Of a stretch of DNA of 64,000 nt, positions 1-12,299 are shown piece after piece (within the stretch, counting starts at the first letter, position 1; each line of letters opens with the position of its first letter). Both the position numbers and the translations under genes were made by a program. Origin of the DNA: Ascaris suum (lineage: Eukaryota > Nematoda > Chromadorea > Rhabditida > Ascarididae); assembly GCA_013433145.1 (NCBI GenBank), contig CM024191.1, positions 574,501 to 638,500 of the forward strand, given 5' to 3'. The notes beneath the pieces are model-generated. The model did no database searches. It had not been told where the DNA came from and saw only the letters and a program-made list of their open reading frames with translations.

Positions 1-846
1 CACATTGAGCATAGCGCCTTTATATTGAGATTTTCAAGCCGATAAGCCTCTGCAGAGTGATGATGAGGTACAACTGTGACTCTATAATTTCACTCTACAA
101 TTCATGAGAACAGGGCTAGCAAGGTACTTCTTTGCAACGGTGAATTTCACTCGCTTAGAGTATCTGTTTGTTGCGTCTTCCAGGAAATTGAGATTCCATC
201 GTATGCGACAGAGAACTCATCGTATGCCATGTGAACGCCCTCGCTAAATCGGATTCAGATGGAGATTGAGTGCAGTTGATGCGCACGCAGCTTCGACGAA
301 TATCCTATGCATAGACGTGTTAGTCGAACTCGTAACGGTCTTTTTTTTTATTTCGATGGGTTGTGGAGACTAGAAATTCACCACGGGTTATTCACTGAAA
401 GAAGCAAGCCAGAAATCGACCACACGCCAACGATTTATTTGGTATGGCATAGATGTATAGGGGTAGCGCCATGCGTTATCGAACAACCCTCGCTGAAAAC
501 GTAAAAAAGGCGGCACTACCGATCACGATATAGGTGATGCGTGTGTAATTCCATTAACTTGGCTGTGTTTGTCCTGATCCGTCCAATATGTGCGTGATGT
601 GGTGCTGAGTACGGTAACAACTGATAGCGTGAATCTATGATAGGTGCAGTACTCGAATTTTCACCGCTTTTTATACAGTTCTTCGCAGTGTTAATTTAAT
701 TTGCTTACGTTCGCTGTAAGTTGGACGGAATTTGTGGGTCAACACTTATGATATCGAACAAAAACGTCTGAAAAGCTTGAGCTGAAGCTGCTTCACGGCA
801 ACATGATAAAGAGGGTCTTTTGGATTCACTGTATAGGAATTGATAT

Positions 847-1111
847 TCGTTAACACTCTACAGTCTGCATTCTCCATCTATTCCCGCCACTCTTTTCCGA
901 CAACTTGCTTATGAAGCTGAACGCGTAGTGTACGTTGTATGAGCTGTCATTGGTATAACACACTCCTGTGATACTACGTGAAGCTGTCCGAATGTTCTTG
1001 TTATTGCAGCCCATTATCCAAACAAAACAAGTGTTCAAAGCGACGAAAACGATGCAGTAAAAATGAGACAGGAATTCAAAACGCTCATGGATGGGTGCAG
1101 AATCAGCTTAT
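847..1111 (+). CDS. Possible 3' exons of a gene entering from the left edge
   Basis: Two adjacent stretches look exonic. The first follows the acceptor CTCTACAG near 854 and reads LHSPSIPATLFRQLAYEAER before a GT donor near 940. The second follows a good acceptor, TTCTTGTTATTGCAG, ending near 1009. In one frame it reads HYPNKTSVQSDENDAV and runs to a stop near 1111; a second frame is open to a stop at 1187. The joining phase does not fix the frame: phase 0, 1 and 2 joins all avoid an immediate stop. I see no recognisable domain. A chance open stretch is possible, and no upstream exon could be fixed inside the window. Confidence 0.22.
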
Positions 1112-1938
1112 AATCTTATTTTATTCGATCAACAGGCAACAGTGCAAGTACTACGATATAGTATATGGAGTATGCTGTCAGAAGTAAACCCACAATAAAC
1201 TAGCGCTACCGCACAGGCAATCAGTTGAGCGTCTCTAAAAATGCCACTTTCCTCGACTTCCTTCCCGAATATGAACTTCATAAATTGCATCACCCGTTCT
1301 GTAGATGGAAAAAAAGGTTAAGAGCTTGCCGTGCTCTTACTGTTGCAAATAGAAAGAAATCTGAGCGATGCAACATTTTATCTTTTCTTTAATCGTTCTC
1401 TTTCTATTTCGATTATCCGTATTACAGAAATACTTCCGAATTAATTTATTGTGTTCACTAAACCGCTTAAATGAATCGTCTTCCAATTTTTGTCGAATAT
1501 TCTCCACGCTACAAGAATGACTTATGGAATTTTCTGGGAAAAAAAACTGAAAATTTTTTACCCATTTGCAAACTCAATGAATAGAGAGACGTCCCTAGAT
1601 AAAATGATGTGTGCTGCTTTTGTACTATTTCCACTCGACTAACTAGTGCACATAAATTACCAGCGGACGATAAAACAAGCAGAACGATGTATTTATGCTT
1701 GAAAAGATTCAATGTTGGTGTAAAATATATTAAAAATAAAAGGCTTTATAACACAAAACAAACAAAATATATGCAAATATTTTGATACGCTTAAACGTTT
1801 CAAAGGCATTTCAGGATTGATAACGGCATTAAAGACGGTAAGGGCCAGTATCCTAGAATTTTCAATTACACTCATTAAAAAAATTTTTAATCTCTATCTC
1901 TAGTAGTTTTGAAGTTAAATCTACCATATAGACAGAAA

Positions 1939-2095
<157 letters not shown>

Positions 2096-2654
2096 GCGCA
2101 GGTTATCATAATGTGTTGCTATAAATACAAATTTGTTCTGTACAAACGTGAAAGTGCATTAAAATCCACCGTAACGTTTCAACATCTAAGACTGATCGAA
2201 AGCATCACCACATTGGGTGGTTAAAGATTGCTGAACTCGAGAAAAGTTTCAATTTTCTTCCTACGACAGCAAACTTCGAACTTTTGGTGGTAAAAAATAA
2301 AAGTGCAATCTATGTGAGCTACAAAATCGATGAGTATAGCACAATAGAACAACAACTGAATAGGTGCATAACGCTGTTACTTGTTTGCTTCCAAATTCAA
2401 ATCTGATTGATAAGAAGTGTATGATTAATGATCAAGCCAACAACCTTTCCAATTAATCGATTAAGTTGGAAAAACACCTTCTTCTAAATAATCGACGAAT
2501 CGAACGATCGGTTGCTGTCCCATCAGAATGCAAAATAGTTAAAAGTGAGTTGCTTATCAGCTCTGTTTACATGCCGACGCATGTGTCGCTTTAGGGATTG
2601 GCATTCATTGCTGTCGGTCAGCGGAAACTTGTGCGGTCTCTGTTTATTGTAGTG

Positions 2655-2689
2655 ATGTCGACTTCGGACGACAGCGAGTTGACCGAAAG
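2655..2689 (+). CDS. Possible alternative first exon of the membrane-protein gene
   Basis: A short ATG exon reads MSTSDDSELTE and ends in phase 2 at a near-perfect donor (GAAAG|GTAAGTAAT). The preceding frame is open from an acceptor-like CGCTTTAG near 2600. It can be joined in frame to an acceptor at 3592 (CACGCAG) inside the first exon of the 3.56-7.44 kb gene, where it would replace the first 12 residues with an acidic cytosolic start. The 3592 acceptor lacks a pyrimidine tract, so the link is inferred. It could instead belong to a separate transcript. Confidence 0.35.
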
Positions 2690-3557
2690 GTAAGTAATGA
2701 CCGTCAGCTATCCGTTCGAACGTCTTCCTAGGCGGTAGCGAGAGATTTTTTGCAAATCGTCTAGTTTTTGCCGTGATGTTGCTAGTGTAAAGCAACGCAT
2801 AAGGTGTTGAGCAATTTGTGCGCTTAGGTTAAAGCAATCGGCAAAAAATGGTTTGGCTGAGCACAGAGCTAACAATAGTTCCCCGATGCCTCAGGGATCA
2901 TTGATTTATCTTTTCGAAAGAATCATTCAGTTTTTCAATATTCTAAAATAGTTTAAAACATCGAAATAATTATAAGTATCGAAAACACTTTAATTTAAAA
3001 TTCCACTATGTGAAGTTTTTAGGAATTTTAATATTTGCATTCATTGAAATTATACAGAGTGTTATAGAGACGGCGATGAAAATTTTTCTTCCACTTCTGC
3101 ATCAGAGAAAGAGTTTTTGAAACTGTGCGCAATTTTACACGAATGTATTTCATAGAATTGCGATTCATATTCTATGTCTAACTTAATAAAATTTTCTGAA
3201 TTCTTTCCAAATTTTAGTACCCTTGAAATTTGGGAATCGTGGTTAAACTGCCTTCGAACACATATACACTTAATTATTTCTACAATATTCGTTCATATTA
3301 CTATAACATGGTCGATTTGAAAAGACAAAGCTACTTTAGACTGGTTCAAACATAAATAATGACGACTGTTTGACGATGAGTGAATGTGTCGTTGTAAATG
3401 GGATTCTAATCAACGATATGCAGTTTTCGTACTAAACGCTTTGCCGGCTGAATTATTACAAGCACTTGCAGCCGCCGCTGTTCATTACGTTGCCCTTTGG
3501 GTCATCATATCGTGTCCGCTGCGATGCTGTCAGTTGTTGAGACCTGAACAATAAATA

Positions 3558-6500
3558 ATGGCCGAAGAATGCTGCCGAAGTAGCTCACGCAGTAAAGCAA
3601 TTACTTTAAAAGCGAAAAATAGTGGGCATATGATTCATATCAAACGAGGTTACCTTATCACCATGAATCGGAAAAAAAGTCAAAATTCATTCAAAGCAGC
3701 AAATTACAGCAATAAAAAGCCAACGGAAATACTCGACGACGATGTGACGCTGATTTCGGTTTCGAACCCTTATGGGCAGGTATGCTATTATAACAAAGAG
3801 CAATTTTACTTAAGACTGACCACTTCTATGAGAGCTTTGTTGTAGTTTGATAGAGTCAACTATCGCATATGAAATTTTTACTTAAATTGATGTTGAGCCT
3901 AAAAATATTTCGAAATCTTGCTAAACACATGTTTCAATTAGTTGCTTATTACAAAGCGGAAATGAGTTCAATTATTATGGCAAAGAAAATCTTTATTACA
4001 GCTCAAGTCGATTCTGTTGAGGATATTGTTGGCGATTATTTTTCTCGGTGTGGGCGTTGGAGCGGTCGTTTACTCCGTCTACAACTGTAAGCGATTTTCG
4101 GTTAACTTGTGCCGAGTTACACATTTGCCAAATCGACGTATATGCATATTAGATGAATGTAGTGGTCATTTGTGATGCAATATGTTATTCAGTATCAAAA
4201 TTGGGCCGAATTAGTTGCTCACATCTAGTTTGGTCAACTCATATAGTGACCACTTCGATTGCTGGACTGCAGCGACCTTTTTAGAGAATGCTACAGCTCA
4301 ATGAAGCGTACAAGCATTGCTACTAAGGTAACCAAAAGAATATTCACATAAGGACAATGATCATCTCACAGAGCAATTCCAGACCTATTTTCCACTAACT
4401 TTCCTATACATAGGCGAAGACAAAAGATTTTAAGGTTTATGCAGCGTAGTCCCCTAGATTCTGTGCAAAACAATTCTATTCGTTTTTCCTAGTAGTGGAA
4501 ATAGTGGCTATTCGTTATAGAATGTGTAAACTGTACTTTTGGAATTTGCAACGGTCAACAACAAAGGCCAACTTGAAGCGAAATTCAGTAATAAGAGAAG
4601 AATTTACGCTTGCAATTACTTCCAACTATAATGCATTTCTATCCTTATAAGACATTAGAGATCGATAAATGTAATATAAAGAGATTTCAGAGATGATTAT
4701 AATGACAATAAGAAATGTGTCTACAAAAAGTCTTAAGAAATTAGCTTAATTGAGCATACAACAATTTTTTAAAAAAATACCCCATCAACTTTGAAAGAAA
4801 TTCAAGAGGAAAATATGCTGATTTTCTCGTTAACCATTAGCCAAATTCCTTTCACAACGTTTGGAGGATTTCAGCAGAGAGAAACTCAAGTACAGAGGAT
4901 ACGAATGTGACCACAGTCGACTACTTCAATATTCGCGTAAATCAAATATGCGACAAGGGTTTATATATAATGGAAACAATAGTCAATGTTACAAGCGATG
5001 GGGACGTCGTCAAAAGAGATGTTAGCATTCCTACAACGAATATGACAGATCCTTTGCGAATAGAAAGGGGGCAAGGAGGAAAGAGGGGGTGAGCGTTTCA
5101 TTTGTGGCAGAGGACACTTGGAAGTGGACAAAATTGCAAGTGAAGTTTTCAGCGTAGGTATGATCCGAACTCAGCCGCTGAAATTGACGCGTATATAAGA
5201 AAGTGGTCACCGTACTAGAACGAGCTCTCAATTTGATAGTTATTTCAGCTTTCTCAGCGCAATGTCGTCAAATACATTTATGTCGACGTTACCACATCTA
5301 CCTTAAAACAAGTAATGCAGATTTGTGAATTAAGTTTTGCCGTACACAATGAGTGCGAACATTGATTATTGAAGCGTTTCTTTATATGCTTCAATAGTCG
5401 GCGTTTATAACGCGAGTTAGGCAAAGCTATGAAAAAATGTCCAGGTTGACTTTTTTCGTTGATGAATTAGGAATGACAAAATGATTAATTGAGCCACTTG
5501 AAAGTTTCTTAAGCGCTCTGTAATTATCGTCACAGGTCACAACGATCGGGACGTCATGGATGCAAGACGACACCCATCAACGTCTCTATCTCAGATTTGG
5601 CTTGACATCAGACGATTGGATATACACCGATTTCGTACATCCAACGTTTACCGTTCGCTCAACAAAATATGTTAGTCACAAAGATTAATGAAAACCTGCA
5701 ATGTCTTGATAAAACCTGCTTCTAGGTGAATATTACAGCTAATCTAAATGCTTTAGATAATTGAGGCATTTCATAGCTTGTGATTCATTACTTCAATTCC
5801 GATAATCTTTCAACACTGGAAACATGAGGAACCGATATCTAATGATTTTGTTGAAGCTTATTTTTGTATGAGAATTAAACAGTGCTATCGAAAGTCTACG
5901 AGAACAGCCAAAAAGCGACACTACCAATTGAGTGAAATAACGATAAGTGTTATCAATAGGTAGATTCGCGTTGCAGAACTTAACGCCAATGCACAAAATT
6001 CTTTCTTCCATGTGTTAATGAAATAAGTATCACGAAGTATGCCAATAAATGAACCAACCTGAATCAGCATCACTTGTGCCCAAATTCTGTCAAGTAACGT
6101 TTTAACTAAGCCAAAACAGAAGTGAATAATTTTGTAACCCGTTTTCGATGGATAAATATTATTTTGCTAACTTAATTCACTATTTGTTTTTTTTTTTCAA
6201 TTTTGTTTGTTCAACGCTATAATGCTTATGAAATTTAAATGTTAATTTATATTTGGATGATATTCCTCTAATAAGAGTATTTTAAGAGCAGTTTTATATG
6301 AACAAAAATTCCCGTTGTATTCTCAACTAAAAAGTAATCAATGGTTTGTTGTCATTTATGGCCAATAGCCTCGTTCCAGCCACCAAAACTCAACGCTATC
6401 CCCGTTAAACGACAGTAAATTTCTTTGAAAATAAATTTCTGGTGGTCTCGCTGAAATTTCTATTTTCATTCTTGTTTTGAAAGATTTTTTCTTCTTTTAC

Positions 6501-7440
6501 TGGCATCGTGCAAACTATATTTGTCGTTGTTAGCCGAAACACATGTGTGTATTCTTGTTCATAGATATGTTTGCCTGAACATACATGTAATGTAAAGTAC
6601 CTTCCAATCTTTGGGTATGTGGTATCATGGACGTCATGTTGATTCCTTCAGATCGGTACTGGGCGCTACTCGATGCATATGACGTATCACCATACAAAAA
6701 CAAAAGATGTGCCGTTATTGAAGTATCGACATATAGCACTTTCAGAATTGCACCAAAAACTATGGAGTGACATACGACAGTTACATTAAAAGTTTTGGTG
6801 TTGAAAATTTGCATAAAACCACCCGCGAAGAAAGTATTCTCATCGATGGTAAATATCGACCAGTGATCGTTTACAGTGGAGTGCCGGCTGCCAACATTCT
6901 CGTGCATGGTCTACATCCGGTTGTTATATTTGCCTATATGAATCCAAACAGCGGTAAGTCGAGAAACTCGTACGGAATTTCTATTAATGGTTGTTTCATT
7001 TCCAAACGTAAAGCTTATAGTTTGCTCTCCCAAGGAACCTCAAGAAATACAACTACCATATATCCTAAGCCTTAACACATCGAGGAAATCCAGATGATTC
7101 TGAATTTGGAGATGCTGCATTATTTAATGAACAGTATTAGCAAAGCCCCGACCTGAAATTATAGCCAACGTTTAAGTTCAAAGTCCTCAGCCTCAAGCGC
7201 AAAGTACCTTCGATATGGAAGGCTGAATAATTCGTGACTTTAGGTACGACATATGGCTTGGAAACATTTTTCCCCCGCACAGGCACATCGTTTCTTTTCC
7301 GTACCGAACTGTGGTTTGCGAATATGACGATCGGATCACCTGACGCTAGCGTCTTCTTCAACTATCCACCCGAATGCGAATTCTCTGTTGTCAACGTTAC
7401 TTCACAAGCATTTTCTTCAAGGAATTTATTGATTCACTGA
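3558..7440 (+). CDS. Single-pass type II membrane protein, family unrecognised (6 exons, 330 aa)
   Basis: Exons 3558-3779, 4002-4086, 4875-5020, 5536-5670, 6746-6953 and 7244-7440 join with matching phases (0,1,0,0,1) into 330 codons and a TGA stop. Residues 1-74 are hydrophilic and basic/acidic with no signal peptide. Exon 2 encodes one hydrophobic span (ILLAIIFLGVGVGAVVYSVY, about residues 83-102). The rest is a predicted ectodomain with several N-X-S/T sites and few cysteines, ending in FSSRNLLIH. This gives a type II topology with the N-terminus cytosolic. The exon 3 donor (GAGAT|GTTAGC) is the least certain boundary; GTGAGC near 5089 is an alternative but breaks phase. Other start codons are Met at 3630 and 3663. 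I see no protease, lectin or kinase motif and assign no function. Acceptors are mostly TTCAG/TACAG/TTTAG as usual in nematodes. Confidence 0.85.
4038..4084 (+). other. Transmembrane-encoding segment
   Basis: Twenty uncharged residues rich in Ile, Val, Leu and Gly, flanked upstream by the basic stretch LKSILLR and downstream by N-glycosylation sites. The positive-inside rule puts the N-terminus in the cytosol. The intron after it splits the codon following Asn. Confidence 0.8.
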
Positions 7441-8500
7441 ACCCGCATAACTGGTAGCACAAACGAACCGAGCATAGAATCACTACTCGTATTTTTAAAT
7501 GGAGCACCACTGCAAAACAATTCATTTCCTCAAGCTTACACCTCAAGTTAACAAGAACCGTTCGTCAACCCTTTGTTGCGAATTTCAGTTGTAAATTTGC
7601 ATGTTTGTTTGGCATTCAGTTGTCATATCATCGCTTTGATGACTGGCCAACCAACATGCCTTTTAAAATATTCCTTGAGGCCTCAGTAACAGCTGCTATT
7701 ACGGTGGAAGTCCTCTGACGAAAAATTGAGAGGCTAGCGCAAGAAGTGCCGCGAATGCACCGTTGAGCGGATCTGTATCACCAAACGATGCGCGTGATCA
7801 TTCACACGATTATCCGCAAAGATTTGTTTGTCTCTCCCATATAGAGATCACCATCACATATGCTATAATTATCCCATTGCTGTGAATAAGTTTTAACACA
7901 TTCGTTATTACAGGTCATTACATAGAATGTCTCACGAATGTTCTATCCCATTTACAGCTTTCATTTTTCGGTACCGTAACACTTGCAGCCTTTCACTACC
8001 TACATCCTATCAACTAAATGTATTTTATTTTACCACCTGTGTAGATGGCGCTATTTAACGTAGATACATTGCGTTTGGATGATAGAGCACAACCACCCTA
8101 TTGCTCGTGATAGACGAAAAAACTTGGATCTATGCGTTATACATGCGGATGGAATGGCAGCGGAGCTTCTTCACCCATTCTGCAATTTGATGGCCAAATC
8201 CTTTGATACGTGAAAATTATTGATTTATACATAAATGTAGTATTACAAATAAAGGAAGACCTGAAGACAATGTAACATACGATAAAAAATATAACATACA
8301 CTTTCCTTCCGTTCATTTCTTTCATACGGGAAAGGGGAACGAGAGGTGGAAGATGGGAAGGCGGACGCCCGAAAAACAGAAGATGCGACTGTTGGCGCAG
8401 TATTGATCCTCCATCTTTAAGCAGACGAGCGCTCTTCATGATAATCGGAGACTGTGGCCGCCTATGTATCCACGAATGGTCGCGGAGCGCTTCATCGCCA
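7441..8500. other. 3' flank without a supported gene
   Basis: Downstream of the membrane-protein stop I see no consensus AATAAA close by, no frame with coding character and no repeat. The 3' UTR and intergenic DNA cannot be separated by eye. Confidence 0.5.
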
Positions 8501-8525
8501 CACCAAGTAGATAACCCAGGGCGTC

Positions 8526-8981
8526 TTATTCAAAGCCAGTTCGTAACTGCACCAATCGTTTGGACACTGTAGCTCGAACACATCTTTTGAAGCTCGTGCG
8601 GTCGAACATTACAGACAAATTAGACGGCATGGGACAACAAAGCCAATAACGGTGAACAAATAGAATTACATATTCCAAAGGAAGCAAGTTACTCCGGGCG
8701 AGAGAAAAGGACACTGCAAACGGAAAACAGCTCTTACGTAGCAGATACAACAAACTCTTCGCACCTGAATGCAAGATTAAAACACATAATGAGTTGAGGG
8801 CGCTTGGCCATCTTTGAGCCTACAACGATTCAAATCGATTTTAGAGCGGAAGTGCTCATTCTTTTGAGAAAGGAGAACTATCATATTTACCTGTATGCAA
8901 ATCCTTGAACATAATTCAAGGTTCCACGTAAAACGAACAGGAAAAGAGTGGGAGTGGAAGTTGTGAAGAGTCCGCGCTGCC
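8526..8981 (-). CDS. Ambiguous exon cluster
   Basis: On the minus strand a block ending at the donor TACAG|GTAAAT (near 8891) reads RGLFTTSTPTLFLFVLRGTL and has an acceptor-like AAGGCAG. A second block follows a very good acceptor (TTTTCCGTTTGCAG, near 8719) and is open to a stop at 8526. Their phases do not match directly; a 27-nt exon between them (after GCATTCAG) would give a short in-frame end. The plus strand over 8520-8650 is also open and hydrophilic (TNRLDTVARTHLLKLVRSNI). I cannot decide the strand. Confidence 0.2.
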
Positions 8982-9129
8982 TTAAGCACATCTGTTTGAA
9001 AATGTAAATTACTTTAATGGAATCTATCAAATGCAGAGTGATCTGTATTTGACCATGCATTTGCTTAGTCAATTTTCTGGAACTTGATTTGGAATGCAAC
9101 TTGATTTGGATATGAGAAACCATCAAAAG

Positions 9130-10457
9130 CGGGAGCTCAAAGTGATCATACTATAGTTTGTGGAACCTAGTAAAACGTTAGCTGCCAACAAGTCGGAAAC
9201 ATTAGCTCAAAGGCGTTTACTCTGAACCCCCATAGAAAACTTTACACTGCTATACCTGTTAGATATATCGCAGAGTCCGAGCCAGTTAAGATTTTTACCC
9301 TTCTCAGCGTTTAACCGATTTAGAGAATTAGCTTCATCGAAATATTTCGCCTTTTCGTTTACTGCTATTAGCCGACAGCCGCACTACAGTGCTAATATGT
9401 ACCGACAATGTATCAACAAATGACGGTCCCCACAACGCAAATAACATGCAGAAATCGTCTAAAATCACGATGCAATGAACACTGCACTAAGCAATTCCGC
9501 CTGAGCAGGTGTGATTGTGCCAAAGTGTCGCTATCACTACCGGCTTTGGAACACAACCATACCCGCTCGGTTGAAGCGATACGCAGCTCCTATGCAACCA
9601 GCTTGATGCTATCTGCAAATGAAAAGATCAGTTAATGCTAAGTAAACGATTCGCATTTGAAATCCCATGAAAGAGATGCACAAATAAACAGCCATCATCG
9701 TAAAACTCGGAAGTGGCCATGTGAAAGTAAACGACAGTGGTTGTGAGGACGAAGACACAACCGGATGACCGTGCAACTATGACAAAAATTTAATTCTCTA
9801 GACAGGTCAGAAAACAACGCACTGACTTGTGAGGGTTGTCGTCCAGCCGCCAAGCTGAATGTGTCTCTAGTCATAGAACTCTATATACCGTATGACTGCG
9901 AGAGACATCCAGTTTCACGTCTGGGCGTCTTCGACACGTAGACGTTCCCGGTCGAGGGTATTCAACATACGAGTACTTTCTTCGTTGAGTCAGTCAGCGA
10001 ACCGGAGACAGCAAGTAGACTGTGATATGTGTTTGTGTTCTTGCAGCATATCGCAGTACTTACTATCGCCGGGTCCGACTCCGACTACGTCTAAACTGTT
10101 ATGAAGGGAGAATCGTTGAAGGCAATCGTGCTACCTGGAAAAGTCCGACGATAAAAATCGTACAAACAGTTGAGCATCTTGGTGGGAGAACTGTGGAACA
10201 ACAACAGAGGCCGGTTTATGAGAAAATATTAGAATGCGACTACCCGATCTTTTTATCAATTCATGGTCGCAATAAGAATAAATTATGCAATCAACATTCC
10301 AGCAAAAGATGCAGTTTCCTAAAACTGGCAGTTCTTCAATTTCCCATAAAGATGTCCAGCAACCAAAACTCTTGAGAATGTGCTGTGTACACGAAATACA
10401 CTGAAGCTTGTATGATAAACTGAAATCTATTCGTGGCATTCAACAACTGATACTTAC
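9130..10457. other. No supported gene
   Basis: Several overlapping short frames exist on both strands, none with splice sites or composition that favours coding. No repeat unit was recognised. Confidence 0.4.
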
Positions 10458-10610
10458 ATGGACGAGTACACCTCAGTGGGCAAGGTGATAACCTTGGTCA
10501 TGAAATACCTGGCTGCGTACTTCAAGTCAAAAAATTTTCAGCTATTAGCCAGCAAAGCCAATGGGCCGATAATGAATGTTCACCCGGTGAGCACCGATAC
10601 CAGACGCTAA
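10458..10610 (+). CDS. Small ORF or first exon (50 aa)
   Basis: An ATG frame reads MDEYTSVGKVITLVMKYLAA and continues for 50 codons to TAA. A good donor (CACCCG|GTGAGC) at 10587 would end it after 43 residues in phase 0. Its codons and mixed charged/hydrophobic composition look protein-like. It sits just before another plausible plus-strand frame (10591-10749), but the phases do not allow a direct join. Function unknown. Confidence 0.35.
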   Translation: MDEYTSVGKVITLVMKYLAAYFKSKNFQLLASKANGPIMNVHPVSTDTRR

Positions 10611-10749
10611 CCGTCGCAAACACTCACGATCGGCCACATTGAAAGCACAGCAACAAGCTAAACAAAAGCTCGAGCAATTTCCTGGAGCCCGGTGGAAAAG
10701 GATGTGCAGAAACCAGCAGTTGAATGAACGGATTGATGCAGCCAAGTAG
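10591..10749 (+). CDS. Open charged helical segment, possible exon
   Basis: 52 codons without an ATG upstream, ending in TAG. The reading contains LKAQQQAKQKLEQFPGARWK and then an Arg/Asn/Gln-rich helix, typical of a coiled coil. The minus strand over the same GC-richer stretch is also open for 93 codons from an ATG at 10905 and is Leu-rich. I prefer the plus reading because of its composition, with low certainty. No clear acceptor was found. Confidence 0.25.
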   Translation, partial: APIPDANRRKHSRSATLKAQQQAKQKLEQFPGARWKRMCRNQQLNERIDAAK

Positions 10750-11749
10750 GGCGCCCAATAAGTGCACGCTGGACTCGTGCGCGACCTTGACTCTGACTGA
10801 CAACAACAGGAGTTGGACCCGATCAACAGACCGACCATCGGCACATCGCATGATGCAATACGGCAAGAGACGATGACCCTCTAGGTTGTTTACCGGTGCT
10901 GCCATAAAAAGCGCGGGCAAAGGCGCGTAAAAAAACGTTACACGTAAACAAATCCTCTAGAACGAGAGTGAAGTTACAGGTACCAAGATATGCAAACGAA
11001 TTCAAAACACGAAGAGGTTAGCAAACAGTGAATCGTCGAAAGCGGAAAGAAAGAGAAAACAAAAGATTGCTGCAGTAAATATTCGAAAACGATAATCAAT
11101 ATATAAAATCGGTGTAACTTCATATGAAAATTGCTTCATATGCCAAATCACAGATTTTTACATTCATAGAAAAAAACTCCTCAGTTTTTGAACACTTAAC
11201 AGCTGATCAAGTTGAAAACACTTCAGGCAAAACTTGAAGTATTCCGATGGATGCTAATTCGTTAAATCGAATTTATGAATGCAAGAAAGGCCTGCGTACG
11301 CAATGCATGGAGAAATTTCTCTATGGAGGAACAAGCTACACGAAACAATTACATCGTAAATATCAACGAATAAGAAAGCAGCAGTAGGAAACACTCACTA
11401 ACACTTCAACATCATTGTCATAGGCTGGAATCGGATCCAACAACCTCCAGTTGCCCCTCTAAGACGTTCAGTTTTCTTTCATTTAGTTACTCCTAAAAGA
11501 AGTGGTCGTTAAACCTAATCAATAAAAAGAACTTCAAGGCTGTTGTCTTATTTATTAACTTCTGCTTTCAAAGCAGATGCTCGGAGCAACACTTTTCCAA
11601 TGGCCACCGAACACAGACCTCACGCTGTGGCTGATATCGAGACCATTACCTAGACTTCTACAAACGAGTTTTGTAGTTTTTATATCCAGAACCATGAGTT
11701 CTATAAAATCCACGCAACACAGACATGAAATCTGGAGAACGAGAAACGT

Positions 11750-11965
11750 ATGAACCGATCTGTTGAACGAAGAGATCATGTCAGTTTTAATTTGAGGTGC
11801 ACACTTGAACGTAGAAGAAGCTTCGAGGAAGAGCAAATGCAGTGTCGCTGCCAGCTGAACGTGAATGCTAGTTTAGGCTTGTGTATTGAGGTCAGCCGCC
11901 AGGAAGTTCTGAGCAAATCGGTGCCTAGGCGCATCAAACACCAATACCTCCCTTCTACTCTCTAG
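11750..11965 (+). CDS. 71-codon ATG ORF, unassigned
   Basis: Starts MNRSVERRDHVSFNLRC and contains an acidic-basic stretch (ERRRSFEEEQ) with several Cys. No splice sites were convincing, and a 93-codon minus-strand frame overlaps it. It could be an exon of a plus-strand gene running toward 14.3-15.0 kb, or chance. Confidence 0.22.
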   Translation: MNRSVERRDHVSFNLRCTLERRRSFEEEQMQCRCQLNVNASLGLCIEVSRQEVLSKSVPRRIKHQYLPSTL

Positions 11966-12023
11966 CACAGTCACCAGGCGAAAGGGTATTGCTCAGCAGG
12001 CTGCTGCAACCATTACGACATTA

Positions 12024-12269
12024 ATGCCTCCGGTCCATCCACAGTTTGCGATCTCACGTATCATAGTTTTGGCAAGTTTTACAATGGTCAATACACGAGT
12101 GGTAGACAAGAAGAACACACAGAAAAGGGGTATTCCTAAAGCCCTTGGTTGGATCGCGGTTGAGTGGGAAATGTTGCATATAATGAACTGCGAAGAAATA
12201 TATCTGAATAGGACTCATTTTTCTTCGCACAGCTACACAAATGCATGCGGGAGGTCCAGATTTCTTTAA
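12024..12269 (+). CDS. 81-codon ATG ORF, unassigned
   Basis: An intact frame from MPPVHPQFAISR to a TAA. The middle part (TRVVDKKNTQKRGIPKALGW) is basic and protein-like. No domain, signal peptide or splice context was recognised. The minus strand is also open here. Confidence 0.22.
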   Translation: MPPVHPQFAISRIIVLASFTMVNTRVVDKKNTQKRGIPKALGWIAVEWEMLHIMNCEEIYLNRTHFSSHSYTNACGRSRFL

Positions 12270-12299
12270 CGCTGCCCACTGAAGTACACTCACTCATTT

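Noticed and set aside
6530..6907. 125-codon minus-strand frame
   Set aside because: It is the complement of exon 5 of the membrane-protein gene, which is fixed by matching phases on both sides.
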